Assembly: GCF_944385615.1 (NCBI RefSeq)
Contig: NZ_CALWXV010000004.1
Coordinates: 1-64,000 of the forward strand
Source of the DNA: an uncultured Flavonifractor sp.
Lineage (GTDB): Bacteria > Bacillota > Clostridia > Oscillospirales > Oscillospiraceae
Length of the DNA: 64,000 bases
Direction: 5' to 3'
Each line of letters opens with the position of its first letter. The first letter of the stretch is position 1. Below are positions 36,876-47,400 of the stretch, one piece after another. The notes beneath the pieces were generated by a model. That model saw only the letters and a program-made list of their open reading frames with translations. It had not been told where the DNA came from and did no database searches. Both the position numbers and the translations under genes were made by a program.

Positions 36876-36903
36876 TTATCGACTCAAATTTCCAGAAAAT
36901 TAA
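36876..36903 (-). promoter_or_regulatory. Sigma-D-like promoter of cheA-W-R-B
   Basis: Minus strand: TTAA (36903-36900), 16-bp spacer, GTCGATAA (36883-36876), about 40 nt before the cheA ATG. The same intergenic space, read plus, has a 7-bp GC hairpin (36925-36952) in the leader of the FliK-like gene. Confidence 0.75.
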
Positions 36904-36981
36904 GAGCAATTGTTAAAATATCCAGGGGCGCGGGCCAGACTTTTTGCGCCCCCAGCTCATCAGCAAGAGGTGGAGCGTACT

Positions 36982-38421
36982 ATGGCAGACCTTTTGGGGG
37001 CGGCAAACCGTGTCCCCGGCTATGATAATGTGAACAATAACCGGGCCGCACAAACGGCAATTCGGCCCAATGACCCCCAGATCCAGAACATTCCAGACCC
37101 CACGCGGGTGGGACGCCCGGATGCCAGGAGTGATCAGCAGGGGGCCAACGACGCGCTGCAGTCGGATGTGCTGCGCTATGATTCCAATTTGCAAACCTTC
37201 CTGGAGCAGCTGCGGCAGACGCCGGAGCTGGCCCAGCTGCTGGGCAAGACCATGGTGCTGCTGCGGAGCATGGCCACCACGCCGGGGCTTCAGGCGGGCA
37301 TCGCCCAGGAGATGGCCCAGCTGATGCAGATGCTGCAGCTGGACGAGAAGGGCTTTCAGCAGATGTTCATGGAACAGGTACGGGGAGGCAACCGCTTCTC
37401 CGGGGCGCTGTTCTCCCTGCTGCGCCAGGCCTACCGGCAGCTGCCCAGCGAAAACGCCCGGCAGGCTATCCTGGAATTTGCCCGGCGGTACAGTGATTTT
37501 TCCTCCACCGGACATCTGGGAAAAAACCTGGTCAGCCTGCTCAAGCAGATGCCGGACTATATGCCCAGAAGCTGGCACGGCCAGCTGGAGGAGATGACCG
37601 CCCGGCTGGAAAACGGCCTTCAGGCCGGGGCCCGGGGAGAAAATGTGGCTCTGCTGCAAAAGGAGATCATCCCCTATCTGGGCAGCTATGTGGAGCGGGT
37701 CCACGAGCGGGGCCCGCTGCGGGCGCTGCTCAATCTGCTGGTGCTCAACACCGCCCGCTATGAAAACGGGGCGGAGGGTCCGCTGCTGGGGGCCTTCCGG
37801 CAGATGGGCGGCTACAGCGAGCTGCTCAGCGGTCTGAACAAGCTGGACGACGCGGCCATTCTAAAGCTGCTGCAGGAGAACGACTTTACCCGTTCGGCCG
37901 ACAGTACCTTTGTCCAGACCTTGGCCCATACGGCGGCCAAGGCCCTGCGGGGGGAGTACGGCGCCGAGGTGCGGGAGTCCTTTGCCGAGATCGTCCGGGC
38001 TCTGCTCGTCCATGAGAGTGTGTATATGCCGCTCAACCACATGATATTCCCCCTGGAGTGGAACGGCAAGATGATGTACTCCGAGATGTGGGTGGACCCG
38101 GACGCGGAGGAGGAGCAGAAGCAAAGAGACGGAGGAGCCGGGGACAAGGTGCAGTTTCTGTTCAAGCTGGATCTGGAGTCCCTGGGCTTTCTGGAGATCA
38201 CGCTGGCCGCCCGGCAGGACCAGGTGGACCTGCGCATCTACGGGCCGGATGCGGTCTCCGACCAGAGCAAGATCATTGCGGAGGATATGAAGGAGATTTT
38301 GGCCCGGCATCAGCTGTCGGGGAGCAATATCCAGGTCTCCAAGCTGGAAACGCCGCTGACATTGACCCAGGTGTTTCCAAATCTGTTTGAAGGGAAGCGG
38401 GGCGTGAATGTCAAAGTCTGA
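36982..38421 (+). CDS. FliK-like / YlqG-like protein
   Basis: A 479-aa, mostly helical soluble protein whose family is not certain. The last ~110 residues (DKVQFLFKLDLESLGFLEI ... DVRIYGPD-like, SGSNIQVSKLETPLTLTQV) resemble the FliK C-terminal fold, in which hook-length proteins touch FlhB. The next gene encodes an FlhB C-domain paralog, as in the Bacillus ylqG-ylqH pair, which strengthens the comparison. The true hook-length FliK is encoded at 55.3 kb, so this is a second, divergent member. GGTGGAG lies 6 nt before ATG 36982. It runs divergently from cheA and overlaps the next gene by 14 nt. Confidence 0.65.
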   Translation: MADLLGAANRVPGYDNVNNNRAAQTAIRPNDPQIQNIPDPTRVGRPDARSDQQGANDALQSDVLRYDSNLQTFLEQLRQTPELAQLLGKTMVLLRSMATTPGLQAGIAQEMAQLMQMLQLDEKGFQQMFMEQVRGGNRFSGALFSLLRQAYRQLPSENARQAILEFARRYSDFSSTGHLGKNLVSLLKQMPDYMPRSWHGQLEEMTARLENGLQAGARGENVALLQKEIIPYLGSYVERVHERGPLRALLNLLVLNTARYENGAEGPLLGAFRQMGGYSELLSGLNKLDDAAILKLLQENDFTRSADSTFVQTLAHTAAKALRGEYGAEVRESFAEIVRALLVHESVYMPLNHMIFPLEWNGKMMYSEMWVDPDAEEEQKQRDGGAGDKVQFLFKLDLESLGFLEITLAARQDQVDLRIYGPDAVSDQSKIIAEDMKEILARHQLSGSNIQVSKLETPLTLTQVFPNLFEGKRGVNVKV

Positions 38422-38752
38422 AGCATCGTCGGCCAAGCCGGCCAAGCGGGCGGCGGCCCTGCAATACCGTCCGGGAGACGGCGCGCCGGTGATCGTGGCC
38501 TCCGGCATGGGCCACCTGGCGGAAAAAATTGTGGAGGTGGCGGGAGACAACGGCGTGCCGGTGTACGAGGATACCTCCCTGGCCACCGTGCTGACCCAGA
38601 TGGAGCTGGGCCGGGAGATCCCGGAGGAGCTCTATCAGGCGGTAGTGGATATTTATGTGTACTTTTTGAATTTTGATCCTAAGGACCCGGAAAAATTCCG
38701 GCGGGAGCGGAAGGCCCTGCTGGAGCAGAATGGGAAGGAACAAGAGACATGA
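38408..38752 (+). CDS. FlhX/YlqH: FlhB cytoplasmic-domain paralog
   Basis: A 114-aa soluble protein equal to the C-terminal part of FlhB/SpaS proteins. It shows AALQYRPGDGAPVIVASG, EKIVEVAGDNGVPVYEDTSL and REIPEELYQAVVDIYVYFL. It lacks the NPTH autocleavage site and the membrane part of FlhB. Such stand-alone FlhX proteins can substitute for the FlhB C-domain in some species; their role in Firmicutes is unclear. It starts inside the preceding gene and its stop overlaps the next start by four bases (ATGA), so three genes are tightly coupled. Confidence 0.85.
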   Translation: MSKSEASSAKPAKRAAALQYRPGDGAPVIVASGMGHLAEKIVEVAGDNGVPVYEDTSLATVLTQMELGREIPEELYQAVVDIYVYFLNFDPKDPEKFRRERKALLEQNGKEQET

Positions 38753-39324
38753 CTTACAAATACTTGATTTTGGACAGCCGGGGAGACGCCGTGGCCCACG
38801 GCACCTCGAAGTATGCCCCGCAGCAGGCGGAATGGCGAATGACCATTGACGACGGTGATCTGGAGGAGATCGCCAAGCACACCAACCTGGAGCTGGTGGG
38901 CAATTCCGACGCCGTGCCCGCTCTGGAGGTACGGATCGTCCGCCGGGAGGGCAAGACCATCGTGGTGGAGCCCATCCGTCCGCTGGAGCAGTCCCTGCGG
39001 CGGAACCTGCGGATCCCGGTCCGCTTTGACAGCTTTATCTACCCCAAGTCCGGCAAATGGAAGGGACGGGCTGCCATCGTCAGCCGGGACCTGAGCTGCG
39101 GCGGACTGGGCTTTTACTGTACCAGGCCCCTGGAGGAGCGGGAGCTGGTACAGGTGGTCATTCCGGTCACCAACCAGCCGCTGCTGCTGGACATGGAGAT
39201 CCTGCACTGGCGGGCCGGGGTGGAGGGCGCTCCATTGTACTCCGCCCGGTTCCCCTCCCTGCTGCGGGAGGAGGAGAACATGGTGCGGGAGGCGGTGTTC
39301 AGCCTGCAGCTGCAGGGCACCTGA
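38749..39324 (+). CDS. PilZ-domain protein (probable c-di-GMP receptor)
   Basis: A 191-aa soluble protein. Residues about 1-80 form an N-domain of unknown type. The PilZ domain (about 83-185) has the c-di-GMP-binding residues: an RRNLR motif (RxxxR class) and DLSCGGLGF (D/NxSxxG class). It may resemble YcgR-type brakes in acting on motility, but its partner is the FliK-like/FlhX pair rather than a flagellar brake operon. The start overlaps the flhX stop by four bases. The giant SLH gene begins 48 nt later without an evident terminator, so c-di-GMP could affect both motility and surface. Confidence 0.85.
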   Translation: MTYKYLILDSRGDAVAHGTSKYAPQQAEWRMTIDDGDLEEIAKHTNLELVGNSDAVPALEVRIVRREGKTIVVEPIRPLEQSLRRNLRIPVRFDSFIYPKSGKWKGRAAIVSRDLSCGGLGFYCTRPLEERELVQVVIPVTNQPLLLDMEILHWRAGVEGAPLYSARFPSLLREEENMVREAVFSLQLQGT

Positions 39325-39372
39325 CCGGAACAAGGAACCACCGGACGCGAAATCTGTATTGGAAAGGACGAG

Positions 39373-42300
39373 ATGGGCATGACAGGCTGGAGAAACTGGT
39401 TCAAACGTCTGGCAGGCGGCGGAGCGGCCGCACTGCTGGCCGTACTTCTGGCTGCCGTGATAATGGTACCGGAGGCAAAAGCCGTCACCGATATGCAGGC
39501 CGCCCTGAATCAAGTGGTGGACTGGGGGGTCATGCGGGGCGATATCGCAGGCAATCTGAACGAGAACAACGATATCACCCGCGCGGAGTTTGCCACCATG
39601 ATCAACCGGGCTTTTGGCTATGCCCGCACAGGGGAAATCCCCTTTACGGACGTGGAGAACACCGACTGGTATGCCGACGACGTGAGCATCGCCTACCAGA
39701 TCGGCTACATGGAGGGTACCTCTGCCTCCCTGTTTTCCCCCATGGCCAGCATCACCCGAGAGGAAGCGGCGGTCATTCTGGCCCGGGTGCTGGCCATGCA
39801 GCCGGAGGTGGGTGAGAACACCCAGTTCAGCGACAGCCGGAGCATGGGCAACTGGAGCCGTGGCTACATCACCGCTATCGCCGACGCCGGGGTGATGAAC
39901 GGCTACCCTGACGGCCGGTTCGGACCTCAGGACAATCTGACCCGGGGCCAGGCGGCGCTGCTGCTGACCAACGCTCTGGGTACGCCGCTGCTGGAGGCCG
40001 GCGACTACAGCCTGGGCAGCGTGTGGGGCAATGTGACCATTACCGCCTCCGGCACCACCCTGCGGGACACGGTGGTGGGCGGCAATCTGTACATCACCGC
40101 CGGCGTGGACCTGGGCCATGTGACCCTGGAAAATGTGACTGTGCTGGGGGAGATCATCATCTGCGGCGGCGGCGCCAGTGAGGGCGGCGAGGACAGTATC
40201 GTCCTGCGCAACGTCAGCGCGCCCAAGATGATCGTGGACAATATCGGCAATCAGCCCCTGTCCGTGAAGACCGAGGGCGACGGCGTCATTGATGAGGCCT
40301 TTATCCGTACCGACGCCTATGTGGAGGACAACACCGCCGACGGCTACGGCATCAGCAAGATCACCATGGATGGGGAAGAGGGCATGTCTCTCACCTTGGC
40401 GGGCAACATCAAAGAAGTGCTCAACACGGTTCCCAACAGCAGCCTCTCCCTGGCCAGCGGACAGGCCCACACCATTACGGTGGATGAGTCCGCTGTAGAC
40501 TCCACCCTGCACATCGCCGGGGGCAGCCGGGTGGAGAATGTGAACCTGGATACCGGCGTGGAGGTCAGCGGCACCGGCGACATCGACAAGCTGACCGTCA
40601 ACGCCAACGGCAGCACGGTACCCATGCTGCCCGATCAGATCACCATCCGCCCGGGCATTACCGCCAACATCAACGGCGAGGAGATGGACAGCGCGGCGGC
40701 GGCGGAGTCCTCGGCGGACCCCCGGCTGTACGCGGGCTATCCCAAGATCAAGGACCTGGCGCCCACCACCGCCACAGCGGTGTTCAGCGCCAATAAAAAG
40801 GGCACGGTGTACTGGGCCCTGACAGCGGTGACCGACGGCTCGGTAAGCGTGGATGAACTGATCAACCCCTCGGCCTACCAGCCCAAGGTGGTTCTGAGCG
40901 GCACCGTGGCTCTGACCGGCTCCGGTCAGGAGGGGACAGCGGCCCTGAGCAAGCTGACCTCCGACGGATCTTACTACCTGTCCACGGTGTTTGTGGACGC
41001 CCGCGGGGAGCGCAGCCCCCTGAAGGTCATTTCCTTCACCACCCCCGACGACAGCAAGCCGGACTTTGCCAAGGGCTATCCCTACATGTCCAAGATCACC
41101 AACATTTCGGCGCAGGTCACCGTGATGCCCACCAAGACCTGCCGGCTGTACTGGGCGGTCCTGCCCAAGGGCAGCACCGCGCCCACGGCCAACGACTTCA
41201 AGGCCAACGCTGTTACCGGCAACCTGGGCTTTGGCAGCATGGACGTGACAAAGAACACTGCTTACAGCTTTGATGTAAACAATGTGCCTTTGGCCGAGCT
41301 GGAGAGCTATGAGCTCTATCTGTGGCTCACCGACGTGGACAACGGACAAAGCTCGGCGGTGAAGAAACTGGACTTCACCACGGTGGATAAGACGCCGCCG
41401 GTCTTTAACACCAACCCCACGGTGAACAAGGTGGAGAAAAACTCGGTGGGTCTGTACGCCAACCTGAACGAGGACGGCACCCTCTACTGGGTGGTCGTGG
41501 CCCAGGGTGAGGAGTATCCCAAGCCTCTGGCCGGTCAGAGCGGCGCGGTGGACCTGTCCAGTGAGAACGCCAAGATCCAGGTCATGAACGGCATGAACGC
41601 CCTGAAGAGCGGCAAGACCAACATGACCGAGGGTAAGGATGTGTCCTTCAACGTCAGTGGTCTGGACCCGGAAAAGGCCTATGATCTGTACTATGTGGCC
41701 CAGGACAAGGCGGGGAACTTCTCGGCTACGGTGGGTAAGATCACCATCCATACGCTGGACCCCAATGCCCCCACGGTAACCCAGGAGTTTACCAAATATA
41801 ATGGGGATGATGAGACGACGCCTTACCCGAATACGGACATTCGCTTGGTATTTAGTGAAGAGGTACAGACGGTAGACACCAATACCACTTTGGTTCAGCT
41901 ATACCAAAATGTGACACAGGCTGGCGGCAATGATGCTGCCGCAAGAGAAACGATGGCGAATTTCCTCCGCAACAGCATCAAGTTTTATGTGGATACCGGA
42001 AACGGCAGACCGGAATTGGTACCGGAGGCAACTGCCACCACCAATAAATCCACGGATGAATGGATCATCGATTACCGCTATGCCGAAATCACTCTGGAAG
42101 ACGGTAAAACCGTGGTTACATTCCCCACGAAAACGGTGGATACCTTCAGCGCGTTGAATCTGAAAAGCGGCGCTGAATATTACTTTGAGATTGAGGCAAA
42201 CACGATTGCAGATACCTCCGGGACCAAAAATGTCATGGGTAAAACCACGCTGGACCGGTTTAAGACGATTTTTGCTATCGTGAATCTGAGCAATCCCAAT

Positions 42301-44331
42301 ATTACCAGCTTGGATCTTTCTGGTAAAACTGATGTTGAAAACCGTGTGGATGTCAGCTGGACGCTCACGCCTATGACCACGGAGAATACTGCCGATAGTA
42401 TTGACTGGGATATGATCATCTGGTCGGATACCAGCGTGGTATTTGAACTCTACGCCCGGAATACGGAAAGCGGCGCTCAGAGCGGATGGGAATACTTGGG
42501 TACGCAGACGATTACGGTGCCGGACGGCTCGGAGCGGATCGGTATCAGTCTGACCCGGCATTTCCTGGACCAGACCAATGCGCCTGACTTCAATCAGCTC
42601 AATACGCTGAAGGAAAATGCCGAATATGAGTATGCCATTCATTTCACGCAGGTGGGCAGCTTGACTGACCCTGACACCTGGAGCCAGCGCATCAACATCG
42701 GGATCAATATTCTGGCGGGCAGTACCAACAATCTGCAAACCTTGGCCAACAATCTGACGGTGGACAACTATAATAATATGGTGCCTTCCGCCCTTACCAA
42801 TATCGGCCAGCCGGATGACTTCAATCTGATCAAGCAGTTCAGCGATCAAACTCCGCCGAAGTTTGCCAACGGGCACCCCACCTTTGAGGCGGGCGCTTCT
42901 GTGGTGGATATGTTCTTAATGCTGGATCGTCCCGGCACGGTTTACTATGTGGTGGCGCCCATTCCCACGATACCCACATCGGGAACTGTGAAGGGTGAGG
43001 AAGGAACAAAGAATTTCTCGGACGAAAAAGCGGATTATGAGAGACTGGACGAAGCAGGCTTCTATATCAATAACGGCATGGAGTTTGTTTACAATCAGAA
43101 GATTTCCACGCCGGCTCGTCTGGACATTGTGAACGCCAGTACCACCTATGGAGCCAATCCCCGTATCAAATATGGTTCCACGTCCCTTGGCCCTTCTGAG
43201 ATTGAAGAGTTTGTGGAAGATCTTGAACCAAACACCAAGTATATCGTCTATTTTGTCATCCAGGGTATGTCCAACCAGACCTATTCTGAAGTGTATGCCT
43301 ACCGGTTTGTGACCTCGGATGTGGATATTCCCTACATTACCTTGGAGGCCACCAACCCGGATGTGTCCTTTGAAACTTCGGAAAACGCCAAACTGGATTA
43401 CGCCCTGTTTGCCCCCAATCAGCTGCCCTCTGTATTTACTAATGAGGAGTTGACAGGCGAGAACCTGGACAGCAGTTTTAACGGCGTTGGACCCAAGGAT
43501 AAGGATGGCAATCCTATGAAAGTTTTGGACGCCATGCTTACCAGTTGGGATAAGGACACCGGAATGTCCTACTTTGATTACTATGCCAGCCAGCCTTTGA
43601 AGGACAGGGTACAGGAGATCATTCAGCGCCGCAGCACCGGCGGCGGATCCCCTGTGGCCACCGGTAAGCTGGAGACAGTGAAGGAAGTTTCCCAGTCGGT
43701 TGACTTTACAGATGCCATGCAGAGCGAAGAAAACGCCACCTACTTCTACTGTCTGGCTACGGCACAGAATGCCTTGGGCAGCGCGTACTCCTTTAAGGCA
43801 GTGGAAAATGTGCACATCCCCGACCGTGAGCCGCCTTATCTTGTGTATGTCGGAAGAACATTGAATATGGCTGAAAGTGACCCCCAAAATAATAAGTATA
43901 CCGGGCAACTGACCCTCCAGTTCAATGAGCCGATTTATTACATGGATTATCTGCCCAACAGCACGAATGGCGACAAGGATACCTTGCGGCCGGTGTATCA
44001 GATTCCCTACGGAAATGTAGCCAATACGGCTGACAGCACAGGACATATTTCCGTAATTGATGCGGCAGGTAAACCTACTGGATTTACGGTTTCTAGCTGG
44101 CTCAAAACGCCAACCCGTACGTTTACCATTGATTTTAAGGACATTGGGGATGGGGCGACCTTTACCTTGTCCAATATCGGTGTACTGAGTGACGCAGCCA
44201 TGAACGGTACCAAGCAGGCATTTACTCTCCAATTTAAGGTTGGAAGCGGCGGTATTGGTGACTGGCTGACGACCGCGGAATTTGTTGTTATCAGCGGCGA
44301 TTATCGTCCTGCTGCTGGAGCGGGAAATTAA
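39373..44331 (+). CDS. Giant SLH-domain surface protein 1
   Basis: A 1652-aa exported protein. After the signal peptide (cleavage likely after PEAKA) come three N-terminal SLH domains (about 38-210; ITRAEFATMINRAFGYAR, ITREEAAVILARVL, LTRGQAALLLTNAL) that would bind it to the wall. A segment of regular NVTI/GNLYI/HVTLENV strands follows (about 215-300), resembling bactofilin or beta-helix repeats. Next are many Ig/FN3-like modules with recurring GTVYWALTA, CRLYWAVLP and GTLYWVVVA strands. It could be an S-layer or adhesin protein. Third codon positions change from mostly C/G to mixed at about 41,790, so the 3' half may come from another source. Confidence 0.8.
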   Translation: MGMTGWRNWFKRLAGGGAAALLAVLLAAVIMVPEAKAVTDMQAALNQVVDWGVMRGDIAGNLNENNDITRAEFATMINRAFGYARTGEIPFTDVENTDWYADDVSIAYQIGYMEGTSASLFSPMASITREEAAVILARVLAMQPEVGENTQFSDSRSMGNWSRGYITAIADAGVMNGYPDGRFGPQDNLTRGQAALLLTNALGTPLLEAGDYSLGSVWGNVTITASGTTLRDTVVGGNLYITAGVDLGHVTLENVTVLGEIIICGGGASEGGEDSIVLRNVSAPKMIVDNIGNQPLSVKTEGDGVIDEAFIRTDAYVEDNTADGYGISKITMDGEEGMSLTLAGNIKEVLNTVPNSSLSLASGQAHTITVDESAVDSTLHIAGGSRVENVNLDTGVEVSGTGDIDKLTVNANGSTVPMLPDQITIRPGITANINGEEMDSAAAAESSADPRLYAGYPKIKDLAPTTATAVFSANKKGTVYWALTAVTDGSVSVDELINPSAYQPKVVLSGTVALTGSGQEGTAALSKLTSDGSYYLSTVFVDARGERSPLKVISFTTPDDSKPDFAKGYPYMSKITNISAQVTVMPTKTCRLYWAVLPKGSTAPTANDFKANAVTGNLGFGSMDVTKNTAYSFDVNNVPLAELESYELYLWLTDVDNGQSSAVKKLDFTTVDKTPPVFNTNPTVNKVEKNSVGLYANLNEDGTLYWVVVAQGEEYPKPLAGQSGAVDLSSENAKIQVMNGMNALKSGKTNMTEGKDVSFNVSGLDPEKAYDLYYVAQDKAGNFSATVGKITIHTLDPNAPTVTQEFTKYNGDDETTPYPNTDIRLVFSEEVQTVDTNTTLVQLYQNVTQAGGNDAAARETMANFLRNSIKFYVDTGNGRPELVPEATATTNKSTDEWIIDYRYAEITLEDGKTVVTFPTKTVDTFSALNLKSGAEYYFEIEANTIADTSGTKNVMGKTTLDRFKTIFAIVNLSNPNITSLDLSGKTDVENRVDVSWTLTPMTTENTADSIDWDMIIWSDTSVVFELYARNTESGAQSGWEYLGTQTITVPDGSERIGISLTRHFLDQTNAPDFNQLNTLKENAEYEYAIHFTQVGSLTDPDTWSQRINIGINILAGSTNNLQTLANNLTVDNYNNMVPSALTNIGQPDDFNLIKQFSDQTPPKFANGHPTFEAGASVVDMFLMLDRPGTVYYVVAPIPTIPTSGTVKGEEGTKNFSDEKADYERLDEAGFYINNGMEFVYNQKISTPARLDIVNASTTYGANPRIKYGSTSLGPSEIEEFVEDLEPNTKYIVYFVIQGMSNQTYSEVYAYRFVTSDVDIPYITLEATNPDVSFETSENAKLDYALFAPNQLPSVFTNEELTGENLDSSFNGVGPKDKDGNPMKVLDAMLTSWDKDTGMSYFDYYASQPLKDRVQEIIQRRSTGGGSPVATGKLETVKEVSQSVDFTDAMQSEENATYFYCLATAQNALGSAYSFKAVENVHIPDREPPYLVYVGRTLNMAESDPQNNKYTGQLTLQFNEPIYYMDYLPNSTNGDKDTLRPVYQIPYGNVANTADSTGHISVIDAAGKPTGFTVSSWLKTPTRTFTIDFKDIGDGATFTLSNIGVLSDAAMNGTKQAFTLQFKVGSGGIGDWLTTAEFVVISGDYRPAAGAGN

Positions 44332-44350
44332 ATCTCATATGGATCGAAAG

Positions 44351-44381
44351 AAACGGGCGGGCAGAATCTGCCCGCCCGTTT
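44351..44381 (+). terminator. Terminator after SLH protein 1
   Basis: AAACGGGCGGGCAGA pairs with TCTGCCCGCCCGTTT. It is followed by CCGTTTCTTG, a modest T-run. It begins 20 nt after the stop and may separate the two giant genes or only reduce read-through. Confidence 0.7.
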
Positions 44382-44417
44382 CCGTTTCTTGTGTGGAAAT
44401 TCAGAGGAGGGATTGAA

Positions 44418-47400
44418 ATGAAAAGATCCATAAGAAAACGGTTGCTGTCCTTGTTTTTGGCGCTTGTTATGCTTGCTGCTCTAACGCCTGCGGCAGTTGC
44501 GGTAGATGGAGCGGAGAGCGGAGATGGTGCTGGAATCATACAAGATGGCGGCAGCCAAGATAATGGTGTCCAGGAAACTGTAGTACCAAACTCTGTTTCA
44601 TTGAGCCAAACCACCATGTCCTTAAAAGTGGGGGAGAACGGTACCCTTACAGCTACACTGAAAGATGCCTCGGGACAGGAAATTACCACCATTCCTCAGG
44701 GGGTTAAAGTTGAGTGGACCAGTACCGATCCCCAAGAAGTCAGTGTGACCCCGGCCTCCGGCAGCCTGACCGCCAGCGTGCAGGCATTGAAAACGGCAGA
44801 AACAAATGACAATATTAAGGAAGTCAGTATTACAGTAACTGTAACCAGGGCAGATGGTACCGCGTTGCCACCCCAGACCTGTAATGTATTGGTTTCCCCC
44901 AATGTTCCGGATGGGGTAAGTGTTACCCCGAATCAAATAGAGCTGGCGCCTGAACAGAAAACAACGCTGACAGCGGCGGTTACCCCCGATACCTTGGACC
45001 AGACCGTTACCTGGCGCAGCGAAAATACAGCCATAGCAACGGTAAACGAGGCTACTGGTGAGGTTACCGCTGTAGCCCCCGGCGAAACCAAGATCATTGC
45101 TACCTCCAAGGCCAACGGGCTGGAGGCGGCTTGTACCGTCACGGTTCAGGGTATTGTGTTGGATGATGAAAATGTGACCATCAATCAGCGGGGCAGCTAT
45201 ACGCTGAAATATACCATTTACGGCGAAGCCCTGAAAAAAAGCACCATTGTATGGACCAGCGCGGATACCAGTATCGTTACCGTGGACAGCGGTTATCTGA
45301 TGGGTGTGTCGGTAGGTGAGACTACCGTTACCGCCAAGATCGAGGGCTATAACTTTTCCGATTCTTGTAAAGTCACGGTAAAAAGCAACAATGCCCAGGT
45401 CATCCACGCCTCCGCCAGTGTCAGTGCTCCTCTGTCTTTCTCCTCCCTGACCTACCAGCTGCAAAACCAGTGCTCCAATGTCCTGGGCAGGTCCCTCAGC
45501 TATGTGGGCGGCCTGTCTGTCTCCACTGACCAGGGCACCCTCTATTACCACTACACCAACGAGGGCGATACCGGCGCCGGTGTGGGCACCGGACAGAACT
45601 ATTACCTCATGCCCGGCAACGGCCAGAACGGCCTGTCCGAGGTCTCCTTTGTCCCCAAGTCCGACTTTGAGGGTACCGCCGTTATCTCCTATACCGGCTA
45701 CGCCTCAGGGACCGAGTTCTTCCAGGGCACCATCGAGGTGACCGTGTCCGCCTCCCAGGGCGTTGCCTACACAGCCGCCAACGGCAACGCCGTCCAGTTT
45801 GACGCCTCCGACTTTGCCCGGGCCTGCCGGGACCAGACCGGCGGCGACCTGAGTTATGTCACCTTCTCCCTGCCTGACGAGAGCCGGGGAACCCTCTACT
45901 ATAATTACCTCTCCGAGCAATATCCCGGCACTGAGGTGTCGGCCAGCACTCAGTACAAGTATGCCGGTTCTCCCAACCTGGGGGATGTCTATTTCCTCCC
46001 GGCGGCGGGGGCCTCCGGTGAGGTGTCCATTCCCTATACCGGCCGGGACGTGAACGGCACCACCTTCCGGGGCAGAGTTACCATCAAAGTCTCCGGTGCC
46101 ACTGCCTCCGGTGACCTCACCTACAAAACCGCACAAGGCAGTTGGGTCACGTTTGACGACAGCGACTTCAACAGCCTCTGCCGCTCCCTGACCGGCTACA
46201 ACCTGGACCGGGTCCGCTTTACTCTGCCCGACTCCGCCCAGGGTACCCTCTACTACAACTTTACTTCCACCGGCAATTACACCTCCACGGTCAGTGAGAG
46301 CCGGGACTATTACCGCTCTTCCGCCCCCTACCTGGACAACGTGGCCTTTGTGCCCCAGGAGGACTTTGCGGGTACCGTTTCCATTCCCTTTACCGCTTGG
46401 GACGTCAACGGCAACCGCTTTTATGGGGAAGTGGGGATCACTGTCTCCTCCCAGAGCAGCAGCGCTTTGCGCTATACCACCTTCCAGGGCGGGAAGGCCG
46501 CCTTTGACGCCGATGACTTTAACAATCTGTGCAGGGATTTGACCGGCAGCCGTCTGAGCTATGTCCGCTTTACCCTCCCGGCCTCCTCTCAGGGCACCCT
46601 CTACTATAAGTACACCGCATCCGGTAGCTACGACAGTAAGGTGTCCGACAGCCGCAACTACTATCGTACCTCTACCCCCAGACTGGATGACGTCTCCTTT
46701 GTGGCCTCCAGCTCGGCCTCCGGCGTGGTCGCTATCCCCTTTACCGGTTGGAGCACCGATGGTGACCGCTTCTCCGGCACGGTGGAAATCGATGTGGTCA
46801 GCGCCCCCGATCCCCTCAGCTATGAGGTAACCGGCGGCAATGTGATCACCTTCCAGGATGCCGACTTTGACAACTACTGCCGCCTTGCCACCGGCAACAG
46901 TCTGAGCTATGTGCGCTTCAACCTGCCTGACGCGGCAAGAGGCACCCTGTACTATGACTACAATACATCTACCAAGACCGGCACCAAGGTTACGGCCTCC
47001 CGCAATTACTACCGCACCTCCTCGCCCTATCTGGATCGGGTCAGCTTTGTGCCCAGCAACAGCTATTCCGGCACCTTCTCCATGGGCTTCACCGGCTGGA
47101 GCACTGAGGGTACCCAGTTTACCGGCACCATCACCATCAAGGTAAACCAGGGCCAGGCGGGCGCCATCAGCTATTCCACCTCCTATCAGCCGGTGACCTT
47201 CCGGGTGTCCGACTTCTCCGCCGCCTGCGCCCAGCGGGGGCAGGGTTCCCTGGTGTCTGTGCAGTTCACCGGTGTGGACAGCCTCCTTTACGGCGGACAC
47301 CTGTATTACCGTTACAATGGGATTGGCTCTGCCAGCAGTCAGGTGCGCAGCAGCACGGTTTATTCTACCAGCGGCACCCCCAACCTGTCTGAGGTGACCT

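Noticed and set aside
38653..41751. 1032-codon minus-strand frame across PilZ and SLH protein 1
   Set aside because: It overlaps four well-supported plus-strand genes, and its composition (Gly/His/Val/Gln) is that of an antisense shadow.
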